Shown piece after piece: positions 1-13,400 of a DNA stretch of 64,000 nt; the stretch's first letter is position 1, and each line of letters starts with the position of its first letter. The DNA is from Phaseolus vulgaris (Eukaryota > Streptophyta > Magnoliopsida > Fabales > Fabaceae). The notes below the pieces were generated by a model that was not told the origin of the DNA, made no database searches, and saw nothing but the letters and a program-made list of their open reading frames with translations. The position numbers and the translations under genes were made by a program. The stretch spans positions 418,811 through 482,810 of the forward strand of contig NC_023758.2 in NCBI RefSeq assembly GCF_000499845.2, written 5' to 3'.

Positions 1-489
1 ATTACTCCAATGTATCAAAGAAGACTGTTACTGTTAGCATATTAGTTTGTTATCAGCTTGCTGCTAGTTATTCCGTGTGGGAGAAACATGCAGAGGGAGG
101 CAGCATGTGAAACCTCCGATGGCTAGACCAGCAGGGTAGACCGGTCTTGAGGAATTGATACCGATAGTGTTATTCAGAATAGACCGGTGGTGAAATCGGT
201 GGGAAAAATGTAGTGGGAGGTGTATTGCCAGAACAGTGACAGGATAGAAAAAAAAAAAATCTTCATCAGATATCCTACAAACAGCTTCTTGTTAGGCTCT
301 AGATACCATGTTGAGAAAGAGAAAAAAGAAAGCATAAGATAAATTCTGTGAATTTATAGGGGAAAAACATAATTACAAAATATTGAAGACATATTTACAG
401 AATATTCAATTACCCTGTCTTTGACTAATAACTAACATAAATAGAAAATCAATCTAATTAATCCTAATATCCAGTATTACATATTTCCA
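1..489 (-). mobile_element. Ty1/copia LTR, primer-binding site and leader, minus orientation
   Basis: Read on the minus strand, an LTR-like stretch (489 down to 309) starts TGGAAATATG and ends TTTCTCAACA. It is followed at once by TGGTATCTAGAGCC (308-295). That is one or two changes from the usual plant copia primer-binding site, which pairs with initiator tRNA-Met. The LTR holds a TATA-like CCTATAAATTC near its 3' part. The rest (294 down to 1) would be leader or gag DNA, with no clear open frame. The high-coordinate edge abuts copia RNase H coding sequence of the opposite strand, so this element seems to have inserted into another copia. The other end lies outside the window, so the target duplication cannot be checked. 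Confidence 0.6.
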
Positions 490-1340
490 TGCTGTGAATT
501 TGACTCGTAATCCAGTATATTCTAGGACAAAACACATGAAACTTGATGTGTTATTGGGTGTTTCTTACTGCACCCCAACAAATTTCTCCCTACACCCCAT
601 CAATCTCTGAAAAAACTGTTTTACCCCTTTTAAAAATGACTTCTAGATTACTTTTTCTGGAATATTTCCATAACATACTTTTCAGAGTTCATAAAATATA
701 TTCCCAGAAAACATTTTCTGGAACAGAATTTCCGAAATGTATTATATACATTCTGGAATGTGTTTTCCGGAATAAATTTTCCAGAGTAAGGTCCGGAAAG
801 AGCTTTCCAGAATGATAATGAATTAGATGGGACATTCTGGCCATTCCACCTAATTGATGGGGAGCATAGAAAAAATTTGACGGGGTGCAAGAAACACCCT
901 GTGTTTTTTGTTCAAGAGAAGGTTGTTGCCAAGCAACTAGTTTTACAGCACATTCTTGATCAAGATCAGTGGGCTGATCTGTTTACTAAGCCTTTGTCAA
1001 CTACTAGATTTTGTTTTCTTAAGTGCAAACTAAAGGTAAAAGAGCATTCTTTAGTTTCCCAATCACCTTGAGTTTGCAGGGGGATGTGAGTGAGTAACTC
1101 CATTGTATCAAATAAAACTGTAAATATTATTATAGTAGACGGTTATCAATTTTCTGTAACTGATTTAGTTAGTTAGTTGTCTATTACAGCTGTTGTGAAC
1201 TTGTGATCGATTGATTACAACTGTTTAACCATGTGATCTTTACCAAAACTTAGATGTCCTTTTGTACATTGAATCAATAATATGTACTATTCATATGTAC
1301 TCGATATACAGGAACAACGTAGATCAATGATTTAAGCTAA
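490..1340 (+). mobile_element. Ty1/copia 3' fragment: RNase H end, polypurine tract and start of 3' LTR
   Basis: The plus strand encodes the C-terminal end of a copia polyprotein in two blocks split by a MITE. Block one (about 490-552) reads NPVYSRTKHMKLDV. Block two (about 903-1070) reads FFVQEKVVAKQL, then QWADLFTKPLSTTRF. These match the conserved copia RNase H tail (RTKHIELDYHFVREKV, then ADLFTKPL). A purine run (GCAGGGGGA) ends at 1084, and a TG-starting sequence follows that would be the 3' LTR, with an uncertain end near 1340. The frame is broken and only the end of the polyprotein remains, so it is a dead fragment. It lies in an intron of the glycine-rich gene, antisense to it. Confidence 0.75.
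556..899. mobile_element. Mutator-type MITE, 344 bp, with 9-bp target duplication
   Basis: The left end starts GGGTGTTTCTTACTGCACCC and the right end is its inverted match (GGGGTGCAAGAAACACCC). Similarity continues for about 50 bp on each side, to CCCATCAAT. The flanks are TGTGTTATT (547-555) and TGTGTTTTT (900-908), a 9-bp duplication with one mismatch, as expected for Mutator-like elements. Removing the element rejoins the copia RNase H frame (KLDV then FFVQEK), which proves insertion into the copia. The interior is made of degenerate TTCCAGAA/TTCTGGAA-like inverted motifs and codes for nothing. The TIR resembles that of the element at 22449-23058. Confidence 0.88.
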
Positions 1341-1449
1341 AATAATACGTTTCCAGTATTTATCACCACACAACCATGCATATAAAGCAATATGACTTCA
1401 GGATCCACAACATGCATGTATGCGTAATTCAATATGCAGTTGCTCTTAC

Positions 1450-4400
1450 ACAATCTCAATTATAGCATGGGGAGGTGAGTAAGGAAGATGCCAGGGTTCT
1501 CTAAAAGTATTAGGACCCATAAAGTACATTCTGTGTACATGACTTTGAGTCTCTTCAGCTCTAGCTCCACGGACCTGGTTTCCAAACAACAACGCTATAA
1601 TGCATTTTCCAGAGTGATGTGTTAAGGCTCAATTAATACTATGGACTAATTAACAGTAGAAATTTTCTTATCAGAAGAATACCTCAGAAAGGGAAAGAAG
1701 ATATGGAAAACGGTGATGATTATGGTGTTCAATTGAACTTGAACTATGATATGCACCAGAACCGATCAACTTGATTCTCAAAGTACTTAGTAGCAGAGCC
1801 AAGAGCAATAAAATGAATGATAACATTACTGAAAATGGCCAGGGACCCCCAAATGTATAAATGAGCTCCTCTAGAGGTGTATAGCAATTTGGCATTCGAT
1901 ATTTGTCTGATATGCATTTATATGGACAAGACCGTTTTGTAACACCCCCTGAAATGAAAAGAACCATCCTAAAAATTTGAGATATAACATAATCTTAGGC
2001 ATGAATAGCCAAGTTATATCATCCAAAATACCTCGTTTATATATGAAATTTGCACGATTTGGAAGAAGATCAAGAGGGCAAGGAATGCAAAGATCTTCCT
2101 CAGAACCATCAACATCTTTGTAAGTACCAATAGGACATTCCTGTAAAATCACTTGCATAGTTTAACAAATTTTCAGATAGTAAGCATCCAGTGCAGGTGC
2201 AAGAACTATTAGATTTGTGACAGATTTGGTTCAAACAAAATCTACTGGAAAAAAATATTTTTTATTGATGATCCCTAAAGCCCAATTGTTTTGTCAATGT
2301 GGTAGCAGCCTTGGGCAAGATACAAAATGCATAATTTCTCTTGATATTCAAAAAGACAGACACTTAAATTCAGTAATATTTTATATTATAAGCTCAAACA
2401 ACCGAAAGCAGAGATACTAGAAGCACACATGTAAATTACAGGCTAAATATAATTTTGGTCCCGTTTTACTAAGATTCGCATTATTCCAATATTTGTTAAG
2501 AGATTCAATTCTATCATTTATATCTCAAATCTGGATCATTGTTGTCCTTCCGAAACAGTGAATATTTTTCATTTTGTGACAATTTTAAACTAGTCGTTAA
2601 CATGTTCAAGACTATCAGAATAACTGTTATGAAATTCATAGAGGAGCAATTGCTCTTAAATAGAATACAAAGCCTTAATAACGGAAAATCCTATTTATGA
2701 TAGATATAATTTATCTCTAACTCAGGATCAATGATCTTGTACAATAAATCTAATTAATCTTCTAATTATGGAATGTAGTTAAATCTCCTAATTATGTAAT
2801 TAAAATTGTACAAGGAAATATTATCTACAAAATAAATCAAGGAAACAACCATTCTTTTATTACTAGAGGGAAAGGCAACACACTTGTGCTTTGCAAATTC
2901 ACAAGTATCACAATGAAACATTTGTATGTCAACTTCTTTAAATAAACTAGGAAACATAATTTCTAGGATACTGAATGATGGATGACCTAAAGGAAGAAGG
3001 TATAACCATATTTATGGGTTGTGGTGTTGCAGCAATGCAGGCTGCACAGGTGAATACAGGGGAAGAAAGAAAGGGAGTGTGGTTTTGCATCAATGCAAGC
3101 TACACAAGAGATTACACAGGCTCCCAAGGATTTTAGAGCGTTGATATTCCATGTCAGAAAAACTGTTTCTGATGATATTTATATATGAGCAATTTCTCTT
3201 AAATAAAATCAAAAACTTAATAACGGAACATCCAAATTTATGATGGATATAATATATCCCTACAATTCAGAAACAATGATCCAATACAATAAACATAAAA
3301 TATATTGTAAGCCTATTAATCCTCCTAATTCTGGAATGTAATTAAATCTCCTAATTATGTAATTAAAACTGTACAAGGAAATATTATCTGCTGCAAAAAT
3401 CAAGGGATTCAGACAAAGACATCAAATTTGTCTAAATAGATTTACCTACAACAGAACTATAAATGTCAACTAATGTTCAAACAAAAACAAGCCAAAAAAA
3501 ATGGTGCAAATCGCATGAGAAGAAAATTCCATCTGGAAAGGAATCTGATATTAGACTTTTCAGGTTTTCTGTAATCATGAGACATTTTTCATGCAAGTTT
3601 TACCATGCTTGCGGCCTTTTAGTTGGGTTTCACAATTCTCATGTAAGTGAATATAGTGGGACAAGTTTCTGGTTTTGAATCAATCAAAAAATGATTCAAA
3701 ATCATGTCACATTCAAAAGAACCCTGTATTTCAACAAGACAACAATGACACAAATTTTAGAGATAAAGGACCAAAATGAATTTTAGTAAAAGGATATATG
3801 GACCAAACGTATATTTTAGCCTAAAGAATGTAACTACCCACACAAACCATGACAATGAATCACAGTTCAGCTCCTCTACTTGTATTAATTACAATCATAC
3901 TAATTACATTCTCGACTCCTCTACTTGTAACAATCACATCCTCTTAAAATAGAAAATCAAATCTAATGGAAAGAATGTGAATATTCTTAGGTTTGTTCCT
4001 AATTACAATATTTTTATCCAAATAATACCCTATTACAACACTTTGCCTTAAGTTGATAAATGAATATCAACATTCCTAACTTGCCTACGAGATCTTAGAA
4101 TCTACTATGTGAAAGTCTCGTACGGAAGATGTCTACTGATTGGGGTCCCGTTGGGACATGGGTTGAAACCACCAAATCTCTATCAAGATTATCTTTGATG
4201 AAGTACTTGTTTGGTCCCAGCATGTTAACTCAATTATGAGCAATCTCGTAGCTGACTTGTAATCACAGTACCATTTTATAAGGATGTCAACTTTTATTCT
4301 AAGGTCATCTAACATAATCTTCATCCAGAGTCCTTCACACACACATTGAGCAAGGACTCAAAATTTAGCTTATGCACTATCCTATTTTTTGTCTCTAGAT

Positions 4401-7400
4401 CACCAGACTCTCTACTAGAAACATACAGTATCCAGAGGTAGATTTTTGTTAGTAACAAAACCTCTATAGTTTGTATCAGCATATATCTTCAGGGTCAAAG
4501 CATATTCTTTCTTGAGCAGTGGCCCCTTTCCCAGACTAGACATCAAGTACTAAAGAATTTTGTCAATTGTTTGCATGTGTCTTTCTCTTGGATCATCCAT
4601 GAATTGACTTACCACACTAATTGCATAAGCAATGTCTGGTCTCATGTGTAATAAATAAATTAGTTTTCCTACCAATCTCTGATATTAGGTCTTCTCTATA
4701 GAAAAGTTATCTTCACTTCCAATTTGAAGATTTTGTTCAATAGGAACTCCTAAGGTTGTACATCTCAGCTTCATGTTTCTTTGAGGAGATTAAATACATA
4801 TTTTATTTGGGAGATGAAAGTCCCCTTTTTTTAATAAGCAAACTCTACTTTACGGAAATACATGAGTTTTCCAACTCATCCATTTCAAATTAGGTGACCA
4901 ATTTTTCCTTTAAAGTCAATTACTTTGTTTCATCATTTCCGACAGATATCACACCATCAGCATAGACCAACAATATAGTAAGTTTACTTGTAAGAAAATG
5001 TTTTATGTATAAAATACAATCTCCATGGCTATGTTTACATCCTAAGGAAACCATTGCTTTTGCAAATCTCCCAAACCATGCTCTTGGAGATTGCTCAAGA
5101 CCATATAAGGTGTTCTTTATGAGGCATACCTTATTCCTTTAATTATGAATTTCAAATCCTTGAGGAAACTCCACATACACTTCTTTTTCTAAAGTTCCAT
5201 GAAGAAAGGCATTCTTCATATCCTATTTATGTAAGTCCAAACAAAAATGAGTTGCTAAAACAAGAACTTAAACAATATTCATCTTCACTACTCGGACAAA
5301 TGTATCCTTATAGTCAATTCCATAAGTTTAAGAGTATCCCTTTGCAACCAAACTAGCTTTGTGCGTGTCTACTAACCCACTTGCCTTATATTTCATCGTA
5401 AACATCCACTTGCACCTTACGTCCCTTTTGTGTCTTGGTTTGTCAACAATCTCCTGTGTTGAGTCTCTTTCTAGCATTCATCTTCTCTCTCACAGCTTTG
5501 GGTCCAATGTTCACTTTTTATAACTTCTTGGACTAAGCTAGGAATTTTGTTGACATCAATAAAGCTTCAAATTCCATTTGAGAGATTCCCAGTGCAAACA
5601 TATTGAAAAATAGGATATTTAACACAATCGTTTTCCCTTTCTCAAGGAAATGGGTGAATTCTCAATAACACTGACCTCGTCACTGTTATCTTCAGGACTA
5701 CTCACCTCCGAGTCAAAAACATCGTATTGCTCCTAAGTCAAAGTGGGTTGTCTTCTTAGATATATTTTGCCAAAAGAATTTGTCTACTTCCTTACTATCA
5801 ATTGGTTGAATCCCGTTTGTGGTGGCTCCACAAATTAGATCTTGAACATCCTACAACAAAATATACGGTAATGACAAGAAAGAGAGCTCCTCTACCCTTG
5901 AAGTGGAGAGCTCACAAAAAGGGATTTTGTTTCAAAAAGTGGCATCCATGTGATAAAGACACACCAACTCTGAGCGTAATAACATTTGTACCCCTTTTTA
6001 GTTTGAAGGATAATCAATTTAAGAGCTCTAGGATATAATTTGGTACCATTAGTGAACAAAAACAACACAATCAAAGACCCACAAAAAGTAGACTTGACAA
6101 TAAGGGAGAAGAGGAAACAAAAGACAAGAGACTCAATAGGACTAATGTCATTAAAGACAAGAATAGATAACATGTTGACAAGATATGTGGCAGTTAACAC
6201 AACCTCTTTCCAATATGTTCTAGGAACAAATATCCAGAAAAAACTCTAGCTACTAGATGATGATTCTTCCTTTCTGCAACCCTATTTTGTTGTGGAGTGT
6301 TAACACATGTTAGTTCATGAACTGTTGCATAATTAGGAGATAATTATTTCATAATTAGTGCAGATTCTGTTTTCTATTTATTAGGATAGATTTAATATCT
6401 TTTGGTGATTTGATTTGATTTGTATAGCTTTAATTACCTATTATTTCTTGCTTTAATCACCTATTATTTCTTTCCTTAATTAGGTAGTAAATAGTCTATA
6501 AATTTAGACTGTAATCACAATTGTAAATACATTCAGAAATATATTCAATCCTCTTCTTTCAACTTGAACAATAGCATTAAGGAATAAAAATTTGGAGAAT
6601 TCATGATACACATATTTAGTATCATTATTGGACTTTATTCTTTTAATGTTTTTTCCAAATTGACTTTTGACAAAATGAAAAAAATTAACAAAGATTTGAA
6701 ATACCTGCTAAATCACCGACTTCTTTGCATATTGTTTGTTTAAAAATAGGATCCCTAAAATAGCTAGTGTGAACTGAAGGAAAGGGGTCACAATGTAGGG
6801 GATCGTTACCAAGAGAGAGAATGGAAGATTACCCACCGGGTAACTCACTGTTGAATAGGGAATAAGGAGGGTAGCAAGAGAGTAATTCCGTTAGTGGGTG
6901 TACGTTGAGTGATGATAATGAGGGGTACACTAGAATAGGCTAGGACATCAAGGAGACTTGACACTATAACTACCTAGTCTATTTTTCTTACCGGTTCTGT
7001 ATTTCTTTCATTAAGCAGATTCAAGGCATGGTTATAACCATGATACATGTCAGAAATCTGCTGCAGTGAATCTTCATCTCTGTACGATATATCTTTAGTA
7101 CCTAACACTTAACTTATCACATAAGTGATAGGTAAATATCTCTAACAGTCTAAGCAAACCCAAGTATGAGAAGGAAAAAAAAGGGAAAAGAAAAACTATA
7201 GGAGCAAACCTCGCAGAAAATTCCATAAAGACCTTTAGGGCAAGCTTTCCCAGTTATACTGCCCTCTTGTCCGTGATGGCCATCCTTGTCCCCGGCACCT
7301 CCCCTGTTTAAAATCATATGAAGAAAGAGATAATGTTTCTCACCAAAGTTTATTTAAAGAAAATGTACATCCCCATTTTACCATGGTGCTGATTAAATTA

Positions 7401-10400
7401 TTTACAATGACCATATTTCAACATTCAAGTTCCTTAAATGAGTGAGCCCTGAATTTGGTCCTCCAAAAATTACGTCCCCACATTAGTCCTTTAACAATAT
7501 TTGGCCCACGAAAAAAGCAGTAATAATCTATTATGTTCCCCAATTCTACAGTCATTAACAAAGACATGATTATGCATACCTGTTATTCATGGTGCCACTA
7601 ATACTTGCAACAGGAACATATTCTTCCTCCATACCAATCTTTGACCAATGGAAATGGATTCGACCTCCACCTCCACCACCACCACCAACAGGGCCACCAT
7701 TGCCCCCAACAATAGATAGGGATGAATTCTCCAAGAGCCTAAGCTCTTGAAGGAAAAGAAGGACTGTTCCACCAGAACCTCCACCTAGACCCCCCATCAA
7801 AGAACCATCACTGCTTGTTATTGATTTGCTAAAGCTTTCACCATCAGCCCTCAAGGTTCCGGAAAGGTCAAGTCTCAAAAGTGGCCACTGAATGGATCCC
7901 ATCACTAGCCAAGATTAAACAAAAATTAAGTAATCAGAGAATATCACAAAAAAAATAGATATTTGCCTTCGTATAATGAATAGAAGCACCAACAGATATA
8001 GCATTCGTAGCCATCTGCATCCATGTTAATAAGCCATAAATAATTTGGAGAATCCTTTACATCAAACATACAAAATCACGGTAGATATTAAACTAATTAC
8101 CAATCATTCCGCCTCCAACAACATGCCCATACGACTCATTTGGGCCCCCAGTTCCACTACCCAATTCACATGGAAGAATCGCATTTCCATAGTCATTACC
8201 ACCAATACTCTCTCTCCCATTGAAATATCCTGATCCTCCTTTTCCACCATGTCCAGCACCACCACCAGCTCCATTCAAAAAGTTTCCCTTACCAATACCT
8301 TCAGTGCAACCTGAAAAGGGTCACTATCTAATCAAAATCTTAATACTATCCTTTCATGGTAATTAGCATTTTTACTAGTTAAGTAAACATTTTAATTAGA
8401 AGAACAGAAAATGTATAGAAAAATATCTCCCAAAACGTTTTAATTACCTAATTCCGATGCTGTAATCATACCATCTGTATCAACAATCACAGTTCTTGCC
8501 CTGTGAATGTGAATTATGCTTCCCTTCATAATGCCATTTACAAGAAGATCTTCAACACGACAAATCTGCAAAAAATCATAAGAATTCACCATAATGTTCA
8601 ACTATAACAGCAATATTTTGTTGTATCTATGTAGACCCAATCACAAAATCCCAATAAAAGAAGTAGATTGAATTAGAAATGATAGTGGCAATGAGAGAAA
8701 GATGTTATTTCATGCTATAAAACTCATAACACATTGACGATACACAAATATACGTAGAAAAATAAATGCAAATGCAAAAAATTTGTTAAATAGTTATGAA
8801 TACTCATTTTTTAGAAATTAGATTATTGAATTAAATGCAACATAGGTGGGTGGGATTAAAATTGGTTCTTAATTCCAAGAGTGTAAAAACATAAGAAAAG
8901 ATATTAATTTTTTAAAATGAAATACATCTAAAAGTATCAGTTTTCCTATTACTTAGCAAATCTTACTTGCAGTGAGAAGGAGAGTGTATAATTGACATGA
9001 CAATCGTCAGGTGGCGTTATCAAATCCATTGGGCATCTCTGTGTGTCACAAAGATGCTTAGTCACCCTACAAACATAATTATAAAAACCAATAAATAGGA
9101 TTAAATTTAGAGTTTCCAAACCGGCCAGATGGAAATTGTTTACTCAAGCAATGCAACTAGAAAGTGATCATACTTACATGCCTCTACTGGCATCATCATC
9201 CAAAGGAGCTTGAAGTAAAGAACCTGGACCAACCTGTCGCAAGAGCAACACTGTTAATTGAAATGCTGCATCTAAATGCAACTTCAAAGGGGAAAATTCA
9301 TGAATATGAGAAACAGTGACATAACACAATTGTCTGAAGGAGTTTAGACGTTGAGATATTGCATAGACAACAAAGATATCCCAGGATATATGATACAGAT
9401 TTGATTTACTTGATTTTTTTATAGTTATATCAGATTTGATTTGAATCTATGAAGATAGTCTATTCTTAAGAGATCTACTGTAAATTATGTAATTAGGATC
9501 ATACTCTATGTTGGAGATCCCATATCGACTAGAGATTAGGACATTTCATAGTTTATAAGTGAGTGCAAACCTCACCTTATAAGCCAATTTTATGAGGTTG
9601 AGTTAGGCTTGAAGTCCAGTTTTTAATACTTTAAATGTAGCTTCATTCTTTCATTTTTTTTGGTTTTAACTTAGTCTACATATTCATGTATCATTAGTAA
9701 AGTTTAAATCAATGATTCATCAAAACTAAACATATTCTTTACTCATTTCTTCTAATTTAAAGTTGGCATATAACTTGTTGAGAATATCAATTGGAGATAC
9801 AACCAAACTAGTTCATATAAGGTTTGGATAATTTTTATCTTACAAACTGGTTTAAAGGAGTTAAGTTAGACCTTAAAGACAAAATTATAAGATGGTATCA
9901 GAATTTATCTTAAATCCATCATCAAGACACCCATGCTTGTCTATGCTCTACAGGTCTAATACAAGGCATGAGAGGGTGTTATTATTGAACCACCTACACC
10001 GGTCCACACTTCAAAACTGCATTAAAGCGACCAACCCACATAACCCATGAAATGAAACAGGTTTGGATGCAGCTACAAAAATTGAAAATAATAAATATAA
10101 TTAAAAAATTTGAAAATAATAACTATAGTTAAAAAAATTTAAAAATAATAACTATAATTAAAAAAAATTGAAAACAACAACTACAATTAAAAATAATAAC
10201 TATAATTAAAAAAATGAAAGTAATATTCTTTTATTAAAATTTATATATCAAATCTCTATCTAAAAATTAAAATCAATTTCATTCATCTGACTAAAATTTT
10301 AAAAATACATATTTTACTCTAGATCTCACGACTAGAGATAGTAGTTATTTTTTAATTTTTCGATTTAGAATTAATTTTGTATTTATTTATTTCTTTATTT

Positions 10401-13400
10401 TCTTTTAAATCAAGCTAAATTGACCCGTTGACCTAATATAAGGCTTGGATAGTCCACAACTTACAAGCCAATTTTTGTAGGGTTGAATTGAGTCATAATC
10501 CCAAGTTACAAGATGGTATCATTATCTATCCTATAAATGTAATTAGGCAACCCATATTTGTCTACACTTCACTAGATATTTATTCTAGGCACAAGAGGGT
10601 TGTATTATTGGGCCACCCACATTTTTGTCCACACTCTAGATATTCAATCCTAGGCACAAGGTGGTGTTGAAATCTCACATCGATAAATCGATATACCCCT
10701 ACTAAGGTTTAAGCATTCTCATCTTATAAGCTAGTTTTTGTGGGATTGAGTTAGATTCTAAGTCCGAATTCTAGGATAACCAAATTGTAAACAAATATCT
10801 ATTGAAGAGGAAAACCATCTACATATTTACTTCCACTCACAACACTTCAATCAACTTTTGGGAGAGCCCTAAAAATAATTTAAATTTCTAATAACCACTT
10901 CAAAAAATATAAAAACTACAAAAGTCCTTGTGAAGATAATTTCTTACAGTTACATTATAGAAGAGAGACAAGGATAATCGCTCGCCTTTGATTGCATCGC
11001 CATCACCAGTCAATTGTAGTAGTCCTTGACCATATAAAGCCAAGTTTGTATTTGAACTAATGATAGAATTTTGCTGTGAAGGCAAGAAACTAGTATTATA
11101 ATGGAAGTTCCAAACCACCAGGAATAAAATATGGTTCTATAACCAAGAATACTGCATAACTTTGAATAAAGATTAAAGAGTAGTATACCCTTAAAACAGC
11201 TAGATTTCTCACTTCAAGCACTGAAGCAGTCACAACAGTAGTTTCACCACCATCAATTTGCATTGTGGAGTTCCACATGAGTAACATTTTAACAGAAACT
11301 CTAAATGCACCAAAAACCTTCATATATTAAAGGCTAAATAGTCAAATTACAAGTTGATACTACAACTCAAAGAAATAGCAGTTCAAAATAAGTGACACCT
11401 ATATTATTGATTGATAAAAGAACTTTATAACAGAAAAAATACATTGAATCAGAAAACATACCTTTATGATAGAATCACTCAATAAAAGCTCTTCTGCAAC
11501 AAGCTCAAACTCAGAAATTGGATAATCAGACAACCCAAAGATTAAGCTTCCTCCACTGTATACACTAATTTGGCCTCTCACCTTCATAATTAGAGAATTC
11601 AAACAAATATAACCATTTGGCTCCAATGGTTAAACATAGCAATGATTAATAAAGAAAATTATAAAATATATCAATAAAATTGTTTTCAAAGACAAAAGAA
11701 AATGTAATATTACAAGAAAAAAACTTCAGCCGATATCTTTCTTAATCCTTTGTGCAAGAAAACTATTGCTACCAAATGCTTCAGCGGATCAGAACTGTCA
11801 TGAGCTTAAGTTCTCTATCATGCAAAGAATTTTCTAAAGCACGAGAAATATATAAAAAAAAGAAATGAAATGGTGACTCCATGATCAAGATTGTTTGTTG
11901 GTACAGTATGTAATGAGTATAATTTGCTACCTGAACTCTGGACCACACAAGCGGAACCAAAACTTTTGCATTATTTTCCACATAAACATTTGACCATAAA
12001 GGGCTGGTTGAGAAGTCAAGCAAAGGAGTCTCAGTTTCTGTTGTGACATTGTCATTGCTAACTTTCAAACTTAGTAAATGTGCATTGAAATACGTGCCAG
12101 CTGCTCCAGAATTCCCAGGACAGCCAATACTCAAACCTCCTGTCACAACAATTGCATGTATTGTGTATAAGCTCCTTCTTGTTATCCAGATGAAGAAAAC
12201 AGCACCCTTGCAGGTTACTTGATTTGAAAAAATTTGATACAACTATCACAACCAAAAAAACTTTATTAAAAGAACATATATTATCAAATGCATATTCTCA
12301 GCACCACCAAAAAATTTAGACTGTGTGCCTGTAATCAGGAATAATGATGGATAGATTCCAGAATCTAAATCAGGAGAACAAGCTTCCAAAAAAAAATCAA
12401 AATTCCATGGTAAATCTGAGAAATTAGGAGGTTTCCTAGTTGAATAGGTTCTGGACACCATCTTTTAACATAATAGCAAAAACAGGAAGGTTTGCTTATG
12501 TTCACATTGAAAACTGAAACTGAAAACCTTTATTTGTTCAAAAAAATATTATAATTTTTGGTATTTCGATTCACATAATTTAACCTTAACACCCTTACAG
12601 TAGAATAAAAGATTAAGCAAGAGTCATCATTGGTATAATTACCATGTACAGGTGTGAAATAGAACTAACCATGAACAGTAATATTTAAATCTTCTTGTAT
12701 GATGTAACAATCAAGTGATATTCTTCCTCCACCCCCTCCACCCCATCCTGTCCCACCAGCAGCACTGATGGTACCATACCCCTTCCTACACTCCACGAAA
12801 AATAAAGTTGAAAAGAAAGTTACATGCACAATTCACTATATAACATGTATTAGTTCCCTACAAAGCCTTCAATGTAGACATGGCACTTTTAAAAACTGGA
12901 AACAACTCAAACCTCCAGCAAGGACAAGACATTTCCAAAAACATCCAAATTCTTCAAAAGAAAAAGAATACTACCTCTGCAATTGTAATTGACCATACCA
13001 AATGCCAAGGCAGATCCATATAAATAGAATACTAGGCAGTATGCCAACATCAACAAAAGCTACAATTTTCTGCCATCAATATCATCAAAAAAAATTACCA
13101 ACATTTGCTATTTTCTCATCATCTGAACTTCGAAAATCATTTATATGTGATAAAACTATTAGCTATGATGTGATAACTGTTCATAGAAGTAATTAAATGC
13201 CAAAAGTAAACTGCACTTCTATCTTCAAATAATAGCTATCGTCCCCTAAATAGTCATTTAAAGTCGTCAAATGAAAAAACAGGTATAAGTTCGTAGACTA
13301 ACAAGAAGTTCATACTCACAGCTTCACAGCATGAACCAATATACTTCCACCAGAGCCACCTCCCCCATCAGACCCTCCATCTCCTCCTTCTGCAATAATA

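Noticed and set aside
5802..6249. Plus-strand open frames of 78 and 69 codons
   Set aside because: They are antisense shadows of the copia integrase and reverse-transcriptase region, which is recognisable on the minus strand.
12768..13196. Plus-strand open frames of 74 and 64 codons
   Set aside because: They overlap a glycine-rich gene exon and an intron in antisense, with no recognisable product.
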